Program-made: the position numbers and the translations under genes | Part shown: positions 50,142 through 59,072 of the stretch, one piece after another | Layout: each line of letters starts with the position of its first letter | How positions within the stretch are numbered: position 1 is the first letter of the stretch | The notes under the pieces: model-generated | Told to the model about the DNA's origin: nothing | What the model saw: the letters and a program-made list of their open reading frames with translations, nothing else | The model's database searches: none | Source: Clostridiales bacterium | GTDB lineage: Bacteria > Bacillota > Clostridia > Lachnospirales > Lachnospiraceae | Length of the DNA: 64,000 nucleotides | NCBI GenBank assembly: GCA_021202925.1 | Contig: JAJQCD010000014.1 | Span: 62,001 to 126,000, forward strand | Direction: 5' to 3'

Positions 50142-51731
50142 TCAGACTTCTTCAATCACGCAACTATGCTTCTTCGCTCTCGCGCCTTTTGCATCCCTGT
50201 CATAATTGATCCCAACTAAAAGCAAATTGCCGGAATACTCCTCTAACACACCTTCATACCGATTATCATGAATCTGTTTAATCGCACTGTCAGCATCCTT
50301 ATCATACTTTAGTTCGATGATCATGGCAGGCATTCCCACTCCCCGCCTGGGAATAAACGCCAGATCAGCAAAGCCCTTACCCGCAGGAAGTTCCCGTATC
50401 ATGTTATAATATCGTTTCGCTGTATAATATGCAATCGTAATGGCACAACTCAGAGACGCTTCATTATTATATTGAAGTACAGAACAAACAGAACCGTGAA
50501 TTTCCTCCAGCGCTTCGGCCACTGCTTCTTCATCCTTTCTCAGGGTTGCCTGAAGTAACTTTTCCGAATCCGATATCGCCTTTCCTATCATTCCCCAATT
50601 CCCGGTACTCACCGCATCCTCAAATGCCTCAGCGACTTCCAGATTCGGGATATAAGCCTCCCGCCTCCTCGAATCATAAGCAAGATAACCCAGATGGACA
50701 AGAAGTGTCAACACATCATTTCTGTTGTTAAAAGATGTTAAATCGTTTTGGAATGTACTGATCTTTATGCCGACATGACTGCCGCCAAGCATTTCAATAA
50801 CTGCGCTTTTCAATCCGTCATAACCCATTCCAATATATTCTTTTAAGCTTTCAAAAGACTCTGTCTGCGTCCAGTAATTCAAAATCTCCCCTTCCCGTAA
50901 TGCACTCATCACAGAATTCGGACTGTACACATGCTGAATCCGGCTGAATGAATATCCGTCATACCATGTGCGTAAATCCTCAAAATTCATTTGTGAATCT
51001 TCACACAAACGCTTCACTTCGTCTTCTGTAAATCCGACATATTCAGCCAGGCATCCCGGCTTTGTCATAGAATATTCTCTGAAATCCGTCAATGCAGATT
51101 CTGTCCCGTATTTCTTAATCGGAAGAATTCCCGTCATATAAGCAGCCGCAATTGTCTCATCCGTTGTCGTCCCGCCCTTGAACAGCCCGCGAAGCAGTTG
51201 GATATATTCTTTTTGAAGAGATTCCTTGCTTTTTGCCTCACGGAAAAGCGCGTCCCACTCATCAATAATGATGACGAATTCGTTTCCTGTCTTTTCCGAA
51301 ATTCCGGAGAGCGCTCGGGGCAGTGATTTCTCACTTTCCGGAACCAGATTAAAAAACTTTTCTCTCAGTTCCGAAATAACGCTGTTTTGAATATCTTTGA
51401 CCATTTCATCGATATGATCTGTCGTAGAGATAAACCACGTAATATCCAGATAAATCACATCGTATTTATTTAACCCTTTTTCAAAAGATGCTTTTTTCGA
51501 TATCTCTAATCCTTCGAAAAGAGCACGCGAATCACAGCTCTTATCATAATAAGCGCACAGCATCTTTGCCGCAAACGACTTGCCAAAACGACGGGGACGG
51601 CTGACACTTGTCAATTTCAGAGGCGTATTAATGGTACTGTTTACATAGTCAATTAATCCTGTTTTATCAACATAAACACCATTTAAAATTGTCTGAAACC
51701 CCTTATTTCCAGGATTCAGATACATGCCCAT
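50142..51731 (-). CDS. AAA-ATPase-like protein with DUF1703 nuclease-like domain
   Basis: 529 aa. N-terminal AAA-ATPase_like region (MGMYLNPGNKGFQTILNGVYVDKTGLIDYVN, VSRPRRFGKSFAAKML as the P-loop, IIIDEWDALF as Walker B) and a C-terminal DUF1703/PD-(D/E)XK-like domain (RELPAGKGFADLAFIPR...MIIELKYDKDADSAIKQI, the E-K pair of the fold). Such genes are abundant in Lachnospiraceae and Bacteroidetes and are of unknown role; mobile or addiction-like behaviour has been suggested for them. GGAGGG eight bases before the ATG. Together with the two remnants at 44.0-44.9 kb it is one of three such ATPases in the window. Confidence 0.88.
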   Translation of the reverse strand: MGMYLNPGNKGFQTILNGVYVDKTGLIDYVNSTINTPLKLTSVSRPRRFGKSFAAKMLCAYYDKSCDSRALFEGLEISKKASFEKGLNKYDVIYLDITWFISTTDHIDEMVKDIQNSVISELREKFFNLVPESEKSLPRALSGISEKTGNEFVIIIDEWDALFREAKSKESLQKEYIQLLRGLFKGGTTTDETIAAAYMTGILPIKKYGTESALTDFREYSMTKPGCLAEYVGFTEDEVKRLCEDSQMNFEDLRTWYDGYSFSRIQHVYSPNSVMSALREGEILNYWTQTESFESLKEYIGMGYDGLKSAVIEMLGGSHVGIKISTFQNDLTSFNNRNDVLTLLVHLGYLAYDSRRREAYIPNLEVAEAFEDAVSTGNWGMIGKAISDSEKLLQATLRKDEEAVAEALEEIHGSVCSVLQYNNEASLSCAITIAYYTAKRYYNMIRELPAGKGFADLAFIPRRGVGMPAMIIELKYDKDADSAIKQIHDNRYEGVLEEYSGNLLLVGINYDRDAKGARAKKHSCVIEEV

Positions 51732-51803
51732 ATCATTTGCCCTCCTTCCCGGCGATTCACCAGTCTCTTTGCATTATAAAGTATTTCATTCCATATTTCA
51801 ACC

Positions 51804-51833
51804 TTGACAAACGATACTCCCTGATGCTAGACT
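51804..51833 (+). promoter_or_regulatory. Promoter of the NCS2 permease
   Basis: TTGACA (51804-51809), 18-base spacer ending TGC, TAGACT (51828-51833); the TGN supports an extended -10. The leader is only about 45 bases, too short for a purine riboswitch. Confidence 0.6.
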
Positions 51834-51884
51834 TTAATTCGATAAAATTCCCCATACCCAACGAAAAAAGGAGGACAACAAAAC

Positions 51885-53330
51885 ATGAAAGCACCAGAAA
51901 AGCAATCAAGTCCCTATGCGTTTTACGGTTCTATTCCCTTCTCTCAGGCCATTCCCCTCGGCCTTCAGCATGTCATGGCCATGTTCGTCGGCAATCTCAC
52001 TCCCCTGATCATCATCATGGGAGCCTGCGGGCTCACGGTTGACGCCGGGTACGGCGCCATGCGCACGGCGATCCTGCAGAATGCAATGATCATCGCCGGC
52101 GTCGTCACCCTGGTACAGATGTTCTCCATCGGTCCGTGCGGCGGCAAAGTGCCGATCGTCATGGGCACATCCTCCGGATTTCTCGGCGTGTTCCAGAGTA
52201 CCGTCGCAGCGCTTGGCGGCGGCGCCCTCACCTATGGTGCGATCATGGGCGCCTGCATCATCGGCGGCATCTTCGAAGGAATCCTCGGATGCTTCCTGAA
52301 ACCGTTGCGCCGCTTCTTCCCACCGGTCGTTACCGGCTGTGTCGTTATGGCAATCGGACTTTCCCTGCTCTCCGTCGGCATCAACTACCTGTGTGGCGGT
52401 TCCGGCACGAAGGATTACGGATCCGGTTACAATCTCTTCCTCGGCGCCGTTGTACTCATTTCGATTCTGCTGATGAAGCATTTTACCAACCCCACAAGCC
52501 TGCTGAGCACTTCTTCGATCCTGTTCGGCATTCTGATCGGTTATCTGGTAGCCATCGTTATGACCCTGACGCTTCCCAACACGGCCGTCACTGCGGATGG
52601 GACCGAATATACCTGTGCCTGGGTTGTCAAGTTTGCATCTGTGCGCGATGCAGCATGGATTTCCCTTCCCTGCTTCATCGGGATCGGCGCGTTATCCGAT
52701 CTGCACCTGACCTTTGACATCTCCGTCATTCTTCCTGTCTGTATCATGTTCATCGTCACCGCGATTGAGACAGTCGGTGATATTTCCGGATGCATGGAAG
52801 GCGGCGTCGGCCGCGAAGCGACCGATGAGGAACTTTCTGGCGGTGTCATCTGTGACGGTCTCGGTTCCGCCTTCGCCGCTCTCTTCGGTGTCCTGCCGAA
52901 CACATCCTTCTCGCAGAATGTCGGTCTGGTTTCCATGACGCATGTCGTCAACCGCATGGCTCTGACCTGCGGCGCGGTCTTCCTGGTTCTCTGCGGACTC
53001 TGTCCAAAAATCGGTGCCTGCGTCTCCATCATGCCCCAGCCGGTTCTCGGCGGCGCAGCTGTCATGATGTTTGCCTCCATCCTGGTATCCGGCATTCAGC
53101 TGGTCACCCGGGAGCCGATTACATCCCGTGAAGTCACGATCATCTCCGTGGCGCTTGGTCTTGGCTACGGTCTCGGCTCTACCACCGGAGCGACTGCTCA
53201 CCTTCCGTACTATGTGCAGCTGATCTTTGGCGGTTCCGGTATCGTTCCCGCTGCATTTGCGGCCATCCTGCTGAATGTTCTGCTTCCAAAGGGACTTATG
53301 ACGCCTTCCACCGCTGCAAAAGCAAAGTAA
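51885..53330 (+). CDS. NCS2-family purine permease (xanthine/uric acid type)
   Basis: 481 aa, about 14 helices. MAMFVGNLTPLIIIMGACGL at the N-terminus, MGTSSGFLGVFQSTVAALGGGALTYGAIMGACIIGGIFEGILG, and AIETVGDISGCMEG...ISGGVICDGLGSAFAALFG, PNTSFSQNVGLVSMTHVVNR, the last being the conserved NCS2 region that contacts the nucleobase. Imports xanthine or uric acid by proton symport. AAAGGAGG precedes the ATG. A strong terminator follows. No purine-degradation genes are adjacent. Confidence 0.93.
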   Translation: MKAPEKQSSPYAFYGSIPFSQAIPLGLQHVMAMFVGNLTPLIIIMGACGLTVDAGYGAMRTAILQNAMIIAGVVTLVQMFSIGPCGGKVPIVMGTSSGFLGVFQSTVAALGGGALTYGAIMGACIIGGIFEGILGCFLKPLRRFFPPVVTGCVVMAIGLSLLSVGINYLCGGSGTKDYGSGYNLFLGAVVLISILLMKHFTNPTSLLSTSSILFGILIGYLVAIVMTLTLPNTAVTADGTEYTCAWVVKFASVRDAAWISLPCFIGIGALSDLHLTFDISVILPVCIMFIVTAIETVGDISGCMEGGVGREATDEELSGGVICDGLGSAFAALFGVLPNTSFSQNVGLVSMTHVVNRMALTCGAVFLVLCGLCPKIGACVSIMPQPVLGGAAVMMFASILVSGIQLVTREPITSREVTIISVALGLGYGLGSTTGATAHLPYYVQLIFGGSGIVPAAFAAILLNVLLPKGLMTPSTAAKAK

Positions 53331-53346
53331 GCATGTGACACAATAA

Positions 53347-53398
53347 AAGGCTCTCGCATCCATGCCCGCAAAGCGTGGATACGAGGGCCTTGTTTTGT
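53347..53398 (+). terminator. Terminator of the NCS2 permease gene
   Basis: Long, slightly imperfect stem aaggctctcgcatccatgc/gcgtggatacgagggcctt followed by tgttttgt, immediately after the stop. Confidence 0.75.
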
Positions 53399-53414
53399 GT
53401 CCTTTTCCTGATAA

Positions 53415-53816
53415 TCAGTCGATTGCTATATAGGTGAATGTCCCCTCCGCCAGATGGTTGTTCACATCATCCGTGACATCGAGCCGGAATACCATCACAT
53501 GGTGCCCGCACCGCACTTCCCGCGCCGTTGCCTGAATATAACGGCAATTCATGCCCGCTTCCAGATAATGAAAATCCGCGTCCAGCGTCACCACCTTACG
53601 CCCATAGGACGCCGCTGCCGCACCTCCCGCTACATCCGCTGCCGTAAACAACACCCCGCCGTGTACCGCGTTATATGGATTCCACATATCCGCCGTGATC
53701 GGAATCATCGTCACCACGTATCCGGTCTCCACCTTCACCAGTTTCATTCCAATCAGATTTGCAAACCGATTCTTTGCAATCCGCTCCTGCACCAGTTTTT
53801 CGGCCTCCTGATCCAT
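53415..53816 (-). CDS. PaaI-family hotdog thioesterase
   Basis: 133 aa, single hotdog domain. AVHGGVLFTAADVAGGAAA is the family helix with the catalytic Asp region (HGG...D), and TLDADFHYLEAG follows. Likely hydrolyses an acyl- or aryl-CoA thioester in the cytosol. No operon partner; convergent with the NCS2 permease. Confidence 0.9.
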   Translation of the reverse strand: MDQEAEKLVQERIAKNRFANLIGMKLVKVETGYVVTMIPITADMWNPYNAVHGGVLFTAADVAGGAAAASYGRKVVTLDADFHYLEAGMNCRYIQATAREVRCGHHVMVFRLDVTDDVNNHLAEGTFTYIAID

Positions 53817-53892
53817 CTCATTCTCCTCCTGTAAAATTTTAACAGCATTTCAAAATAGTGATAAAAATTTTGAAATTCTTAAGATGCGTTTC

Positions 53893-53921
53893 TTGTTTTC
53901 TGACTTTATCTGTGGTATAAT
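53893..53921 (+). promoter_or_regulatory. Promoter of the HPr-like gene
   Basis: TTGTTT (53893-53898), 17-base spacer ending TGG, TATAAT (53916-53921): an extended -10 promoter. It leaves a leader of about 160 nt with no recognised riboswitch. Confidence 0.65.
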
Positions 53922-54088
53922 TAAATATATTGTAACTATTTCGGTTCTATCTTATCTTATATCCGGAATCGTTACAATAAATTTTCGGATTTTGGTGTTC
54001 TCTCCCGATTTTCGGAAAGTTTACCGATACTGTTGATTTGCTTCATCCCTCACTGAAGCGTCCTGCGACAAAGGAGGTCGGGACAATT

Positions 54089-54334
54089 ATGATACGCAAG
54101 CAAATTAACACCCGCACGAGGCATGTGCCCGTGCCCCTTTCCTTTCTCATCTCAACCGCAAATTCCTTTGACTGCGAGATTTACATGGAATGCGGACAAC
54201 GCAATGTCAATGTGAAATGCTACGATGAGATGATCCGCCACTTAAGACCAAGCGGTCATTCGATTCTGTTCTGCTTCAACGGAGCCGATGAACTCGCCGC
54301 CCAGAAGAAAATCGAAAAGATTTTTCACAACTGA
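54089..54334 (+). CDS. HPr-like protein lacking the active-site histidine
   Basis: 81 aa, HPr length. Aligned by eye to HPr, FLISTANSFDCEIYMECGQRNVNVKCYDEMIRHL and the ending KKIEKIFHN follow the fold, with the Pro of the active-site loop kept (PVPLSF), but the phosphorylatable His-15 position is Val. The start at MIRKQINTRT has AAAGGAGG upstream; the ORF-track start lies in the leader. It cannot carry a PEP-derived phosphate by the normal route, so a regulatory or scaffold role is possible. Possible HPr-fold assignment only; weak similarity. Confidence 0.65.
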   Translation: MIRKQINTRTRHVPVPLSFLISTANSFDCEIYMECGQRNVNVKCYDEMIRHLRPSGHSILFCFNGADELAAQKKIEKIFHN

Positions 54335-54389
54335 TTATGAAAAAGCTGACTGACGGTACAACCTGTGTAAAGGGACAGCCGCTGATGGT

Positions 54390-54437
54390 TTGACTGATTT
54401 CTCATCCAAACTCTCACGACTGTCCCTCTTTCTGTGC
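54390..54437. terminator. Probable terminator between HPr-like gene and ABC-F gene
   Basis: Complementary ends agggacag/ctgtccct and an inner gtttg/caaac stem, then ctttct. Convergent genes flank it; the long loop makes the call tentative. Confidence 0.4.
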
Positions 54438-54442
54438 TTCGA

Positions 54443-56080
54443 TCAGTTGTCTTCTTCCTGCTTCTCCGATACCTGGAATACAAAACGCTTTCTCGCCATC
54501 TCATCGCTCTCCAGATATTCATCATAAGTCGTAATCTTATCGATCAGCTTTCCGTTGATGATCTCCATGATCCGGTTCGCCGTGGTCTGTACGATCTGAT
54601 GATCCCGGGAAGAGAAAATCAGTACACCCGGAAACTTCACCAGGCCGGTATTGAGTGCGGTAATTGCTTCCATGTCCAGATGATCCGTCGGCTCGTCGAG
54701 CATCAGCACATTCGCGCCGGAAATCATCAGCTTCGATAACATACAGCGCACCTTCTCACCACCTGACAGGACTCTCACCTTCTTGACTCCGTCTTCCCCG
54801 GCAAACAGCATCCGGCCCAGGAACCCCCGCACATAAGTCGCATCCTTTTCTGAGGAATACTGCGTCAGCCAGTCTACGATTGTATCATCACTGTCAAATT
54901 CTGCCGCATTATCCTTCATGAAATAAGACTGCGTCGTCGTCAGCCCCCACTTATAAGAGCCTTCATCCGGTTCCATCTCCCCGGCCAGAATCTGGAACAG
55001 CACCGTCTTCGCGCGCTCATTCGGCCCTACCAGGGCGACCTTGTCCGTGCGGTTGAGCGTAAAGGTCAGTCCATCCAGGATTTTCTCCCCGTCGATGGTC
55101 TTCGACAGGTTCTCCACGCTCAGCACCTCGTTACCAATCTCCCGGAACGGACGGAAATCAATATACGGGTATTTACGGCTTGACGGCTTGATCTCATCCA
55201 GCTCGATCTTCTCCAGAGCCCTCTTTCTCGACGTCGCCTGCTTCGACTTTGATGCATTCGCAGAGAACCGCTGGATAAATTCCTGCAGTTCCTTAATCTT
55301 TTCTTCCTTCTTCCGGTTCGCTTCCTTCATCTGCCGGATCATCAGCTGGCTCGACTCATACCAGAAATCATAATTGCCTGCGTACAACTGAATCTTGCCA
55401 TAGTCGATATCCGCAATGTTCGTGCAGACCTTATTGAGAAAATAGCGGTCATGCGACACCACAATAACCGTATTCTCAAAACCGATCAGGAACTCTTCAA
55501 GCCACGCGATTGCATCCAGATCCAGGTGGTTCGTCGGCTCATCCAGAAGCAGAATATCCGGATTCCCAAACAGTGCCTGCGCCAGCAACACTTTAACCTT
55601 CAGTGAACCAATCAGGTCTTTCATCAGGCTGTCGTGATACTCCGTATCCACACTAAGGCCATTCAGGAGATTCGCCGCGTCGGATTCTGCCTCCCAGCCG
55701 TTCATCTCCGCGAACTCCCCTTCCAGTTCTGCCGCCCGCAGACCGTCTTCGTCAGAGAAATCTTCCTTCATATAGATGGCATCCTTCTCCTTCATCACAT
55801 CGTAGAGATGCTGATTGCCCATAATCACCGTATCCATCACGGTATAATCATCATATTTAAAATGATCCTGCTGCAGGAAGGAAAGGCGCTGCCCCGCTGT
55901 AATCACCACATCTCCGTTGGTCGGTTCCAGCTGACCGGACAGAATCTTCAGAAATGTGGACTTACCGGCGCCGTTTGCGCCGATCAGGCCATAACAGTTG
56001 CCTTCCGTAAATTTGATGTTGACGTCCTCGAACAATGCCTTCTTTCCTACCCGAAGGGTTACGCCATTTGCACTTATCAT
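54443..56080 (-). CDS. ABC-F family ATPase (YbiT-type)
   Basis: 545 aa, two ABC domains without membrane parts, acting on ribosomes. First NBD: Walker A GANGAGKST, Walker B DILLLDEPTNHLD; its signature reads DLIGSLKVKVLL where LSGGEK-type is usual. Second NBD: Walker A GPNERAKT, which is typical of the YbiT/NEIAKT subgroup, signature LSGGEKVR and VLMLDEPTDHLD. The helical linker (RKKEEKIKELQEF) joins them. General translation factor of the Uup/YbiT kind more likely than an antibiotic-resistance factor. The promoter is at 56134-56161. Confidence 0.92.
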   Translation of the reverse strand: MISANGVTLRVGKKALFEDVNIKFTEGNCYGLIGANGAGKSTFLKILSGQLEPTNGDVVITAGQRLSFLQQDHFKYDDYTVMDTVIMGNQHLYDVMKEKDAIYMKEDFSDEDGLRAAELEGEFAEMNGWEAESDAANLLNGLSVDTEYHDSLMKDLIGSLKVKVLLAQALFGNPDILLLDEPTNHLDLDAIAWLEEFLIGFENTVIVVSHDRYFLNKVCTNIADIDYGKIQLYAGNYDFWYESSQLMIRQMKEANRKKEEKIKELQEFIQRFSANASKSKQATSRKRALEKIELDEIKPSSRKYPYIDFRPFREIGNEVLSVENLSKTIDGEKILDGLTFTLNRTDKVALVGPNERAKTVLFQILAGEMEPDEGSYKWGLTTTQSYFMKDNAAEFDSDDTIVDWLTQYSSEKDATYVRGFLGRMLFAGEDGVKKVRVLSGGEKVRCMLSKLMISGANVLMLDEPTDHLDMEAITALNTGLVKFPGVLIFSSRDHQIVQTTANRIMEIINGKLIDKITTYDEYLESDEMARKRFVFQVSEKQEEDN

Positions 56081-56133
56081 CTTCCAATACCTTTCTTCGT
56101 GGGAGCTTTCCTACATAATCGCAATTCATCTAT

Positions 56134-56161
56134 ATTGTACAGGAAATATTTATTTTTTCAA
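56134..56161 (-). promoter_or_regulatory. Promoter of the ABC-F gene
   Basis: On the minus strand TTGAAA (56156-56161), 16-base spacer and TACAAT (56134-56139). The rest of the 56081-56396 gap holds direct repeats attttacat (near 56203 and 56232) and TTTACA/TTTAAC half-sites about 11 bases apart that could be a PhoP-type box for the Na/Pi gene; no gene is seen there. Confidence 0.5.
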
Positions 56162-56396
56162 GCGTTTTTTCGTTCCGGCTCTCTTTTCTGAATTTTAACC
56201 TGTATTTTACATTCGCCGGATTTTTCTTTCCGGATTTTACATGAATTTAACGATATTCTGCCTTTCATTTGATATCGCGCCTTTACAATACATTTGAAAT
56301 CAGGACAGCATCTTCTTGCCCGGTCTGCGCCCGTACAGGAAGTATCCTGAATTTATTCTGTAATGATTACGCATATACGAATGGAGGTTCGTACCA

Positions 56397-58115
56397 ATGA
56401 ATGAATCACTGAAAGTTCTCTTTGGCCTCATCGGTGGCCTGGCGATGTTCCTCTATGGAATGAATACCATGAGCGACAATCTGCAGAAGGTTGCCGGAGA
56501 CCGGATGAGGAAAATCCTCGGATTTCTGACAAGCAACCGGGTGATGGGCGCTCTGGCCGGCGCACTGGTCACCGCCGTCTTACAGAGCAGTTCCGCCACT
56601 ACGGTAATGGTGATCGGTTTCGTCAGCAGCGGACTGATGACACTCCCACAGGCGATCTCCGTCATCTTCGGTGCCAACATCGGCACCACCATGACCGCAC
56701 AGCTGATGGCCTTCAAGATCAGCAACTACATTTATCCGATTATTTTCATTGGCTTTATCATGTACTTTGCCGGTAAAAAAGAACGAGTAAAGAACATCGG
56801 TATGGTCATCTTCTCTTTTGGCCTTCTCTTCGAGGGAATCGAGATCATGGGAAGCACCATGAAACCGCTCGCCGGCAGCGCCGTCTTCACGGATCTGATG
56901 GGACAGGTATCCCACATTCCGGTATTCGGCATTCTTCTTGGAGCGGTTATGACGCTCGTCGTGCAGAGCAGTTCGGCGACCATCGCCGTTCTTCAGAACT
57001 TTGCCTCTCAGGCAGGCCCGGACGGCGTCACCAGCGTCATCGGTCTCACCGGCGCAATCCCGATCCTTCTGGGCGATAACATCGGTACCACCATCACAGC
57101 CCTGCTCGCCAGTATCGGCCAGTCCCGGAACGCCAAGCGAACCGCGATCGCCCACAGCTTCTTCAATATCACAGGCAGCGTTGTCTTTGCCTGCATCATT
57201 CCGGTATTTGCCAGCTTTGTGCGCATGATCTCGCCGAGCGGCCCGGAAGTGGAAGTGATCTCGCGCCAGATCGCCAACGCACACACAACGTTTAATATCG
57301 CATGCACCCTGATCTGGCTTCCGCTTCTGCCGCTCATGGTGAAGCTGGTCACCACCGTCATCCCGGGCGAAGACAAGAAGACACTGACGGTCAGTCAGCC
57401 AAAATATCTGGACGAAAAGGTGCTGGGGCAGCCACTTCCGGCCCTCTGCCTCATCTCACAGGAAATCGACCGCTGTGCCGGATATACCCTGTCCCTGATG
57501 AATGCTGTCAAGGCAGAAATTCTCGGTGACGCCATCCCCCATGTCGACATTCCCTCAGAAGAATTGTTTCAGTCCGTAAAGAATCTGCAGGAACAGATCG
57601 CACAGTACATCTCCCGGCTCTTCTCCCGTGGTGTGCTCACGGAGGAACAGGCAGAACTGACGGCCGGATTGCTGTTCGTTGTCAATCATGTGGACCGGAT
57701 TGCGGACCGGTGCGAAGAAATCGGAGAGAAGAATCGCCTGTTGAAAAACGATGGCGTTACCTTCTCCAGAGAAGCTTCCGACGAACTGGAAGACTGTTTT
57801 ACCATTCTGGGACGAATGTTTGAAGAAGCAATGGACTGCATCCGGACCGGCAGTGATGAAGCCGTGGAGTCCATGACAAAAGATAAAAATCAAATCCACC
57901 GGGCTCAGAAAAAATACAACAAGAACCATCTGGTGCGTGTCCGCAGGAAGATCTGCAACTCTACCCTGACCCAGGATTACGGCAACATTCTCTACAGCCT
58001 TGACCGGATCGCCGACAACTGCACGGCCATCGCAGAAGAATCTCAGGATCAGGTATCCTTTGTCACTCTGAATGCGGCCATCGACGCAGTGACGCTGGAG
58101 GAGGAGACCTCATGA
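56397..58115 (+). CDS. Na+/phosphate cotransporter with C-terminal PhoU-like domain
   Basis: 572 aa. Two inverted halves of the NptA/SLC34-like fold, each with the QSSSAT motif (VLQSSSATTVMVIGF near residue 65 and VVQSSSATIAVLQNF near 188) and GANIGTT/GDNIGTT. From about residue 350 a helical PhoU-like domain follows (SVKNLQEQIAQYISRLF, VNHVDRIADRCEEIGEKN, ILYSLDRIADNCTAIAEES). It imports phosphate with sodium, and the PhoU part probably senses or limits uptake. GGAGG precedes the ATG. Its stop overlaps the start of the PstS-like gene as ATGA. Confidence 0.92.
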   Translation: MNESLKVLFGLIGGLAMFLYGMNTMSDNLQKVAGDRMRKILGFLTSNRVMGALAGALVTAVLQSSSATTVMVIGFVSSGLMTLPQAISVIFGANIGTTMTAQLMAFKISNYIYPIIFIGFIMYFAGKKERVKNIGMVIFSFGLLFEGIEIMGSTMKPLAGSAVFTDLMGQVSHIPVFGILLGAVMTLVVQSSSATIAVLQNFASQAGPDGVTSVIGLTGAIPILLGDNIGTTITALLASIGQSRNAKRTAIAHSFFNITGSVVFACIIPVFASFVRMISPSGPEVEVISRQIANAHTTFNIACTLIWLPLLPLMVKLVTTVIPGEDKKTLTVSQPKYLDEKVLGQPLPALCLISQEIDRCAGYTLSLMNAVKAEILGDAIPHVDIPSEELFQSVKNLQEQIAQYISRLFSRGVLTEEQAELTAGLLFVVNHVDRIADRCEEIGEKNRLLKNDGVTFSREASDELEDCFTILGRMFEEAMDCIRTGSDEAVESMTKDKNQIHRAQKKYNKNHLVRVRRKICNSTLTQDYGNILYSLDRIADNCTAIAEESQDQVSFVTLNAAIDAVTLEEETS

Positions 58116-58966
58116 GAATACATCACATACACATCCTGTCTGCCATCTGTCTCACGCTGGGACTTGCCACATGCGGGCTGACCGCCTGCGGCGGCTCTCA
58201 GCCTTCGCTTCCGGATCTCTCCGCACTCGGCGAGATCCATGCCATTGCCCGCGAGGAAGGTTCCGGCACACGCGCGGAATTCGAGTCCCTGGTCGGGACC
58301 GACGAAAAAGGAGCTGCTCAGGTCGCCCTGTCTACAGGAGAAGTAGAGTCCCTTATTACCGCAGACTCAAACGCGATCGGTTATCTTGCTTTCAGTGCTC
58401 TCTCAACGCCCGATATCAAACTGATTTCCGTTGACAGCGTCCTGCCACAGGAACAGACCATTCGCGACAACCGGTATCCGCTTTGCAGAAACTATTACCT
58501 TGCTTACCTTGGCGAGCCGGATGCGCTCACCACCGACTTTCTCGCGTATGTAATGAGTGCCGGACAGGGGCAGGTCGCGGACTTCTGCATCCCGGTTCAC
58601 ACACCGTCGCATTTTCTGTCTGACCGCTCCTTGGGCACCGTCACTATCACCGGCTCCACCTCCGTCGCCCCTCTGATGGAACAGCTTGCCGCGGATTACA
58701 TAACCTACAATCCCAATGCTTCCATTCGCATCGAGGCAACCGATTCCTCATCCGGACTGACCGCTGCCATCCGCGGTGAATGCGACCTGGCAATGTCCTC
58801 GCGCTCACTGAAAGACTATGAGGCAGAGCTGCTGGAATATCAGGCGATCGCTTATGACGCGATTGCCGTTGCTGTCAACCAGGCCAGCCCCTTAACGAAT
58901 CTGTCCCTCTCACAATTGAAGGGCATCTACAACGGAGACTTCGATCGGTGGACTGATGTAAAATAA
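58112..58966 (+). CDS. PstS-like phosphate-binding lipoprotein with apparently swapped halves
   Basis: 284 aa. Lipobox GLTACGGSQ. Residues about 40-165 (EIHAIAREEGSGTRAEF, NAIGYLAFSAL, RYPLCRNYYLAYLGE) read like the C-terminal half of PstS, and residues about 180-284 (TVTITGSTSVAPLMEQLAADYI, TDSSSGLTAAIRGECDLAMSSRSL, KGIYNGDFDRWTDV) read like the N-terminal half. The normal order is reversed, so the protein looks circularly permuted or is what remains of a tandem duplication. It overlaps the Na/Pi transporter by four bases and has no PstCAB genes beside it; it may feed the cotransporter or the wider Pst system. Confidence 0.82.
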   Translation: MRIHHIHILSAICLTLGLATCGLTACGGSQPSLPDLSALGEIHAIAREEGSGTRAEFESLVGTDEKGAAQVALSTGEVESLITADSNAIGYLAFSALSTPDIKLISVDSVLPQEQTIRDNRYPLCRNYYLAYLGEPDALTTDFLAYVMSAGQGQVADFCIPVHTPSHFLSDRSLGTVTITGSTSVAPLMEQLAADYITYNPNASIRIEATDSSSGLTAAIRGECDLAMSSRSLKDYEAELLEYQAIAYDAIAVAVNQASPLTNLSLSQLKGIYNGDFDRWTDVK

Positions 58967-59021
58967 ATAATGAGGTTATCCGAAATCTGCGCTTTGCGTA
59001 AATCCATTTTTCTCCAGGACA

Positions 59022-59056
59022 CAAAAAAGGGGACATGCACCATGTCCCCTTTTTCG
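59022..59056. terminator. Bidirectional terminator
   Basis: aaaaaggggacatg-cac-catgtccccttttt: a 14-bp arm pair flanked by A- and T-runs, which works for both the PstS-like gene (plus) and the nucleoside hydrolase operon (minus). Confidence 0.92.
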
Positions 59057-59072
59057 TGTCTTTCTTTTCTTC

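Noticed and set aside
51834-51884. Purine riboswitch ahead of the NCS2 permease
   Set aside because: The leader after the predicted start is about 45 bases, too short, and the conserved loop sequences are not there.
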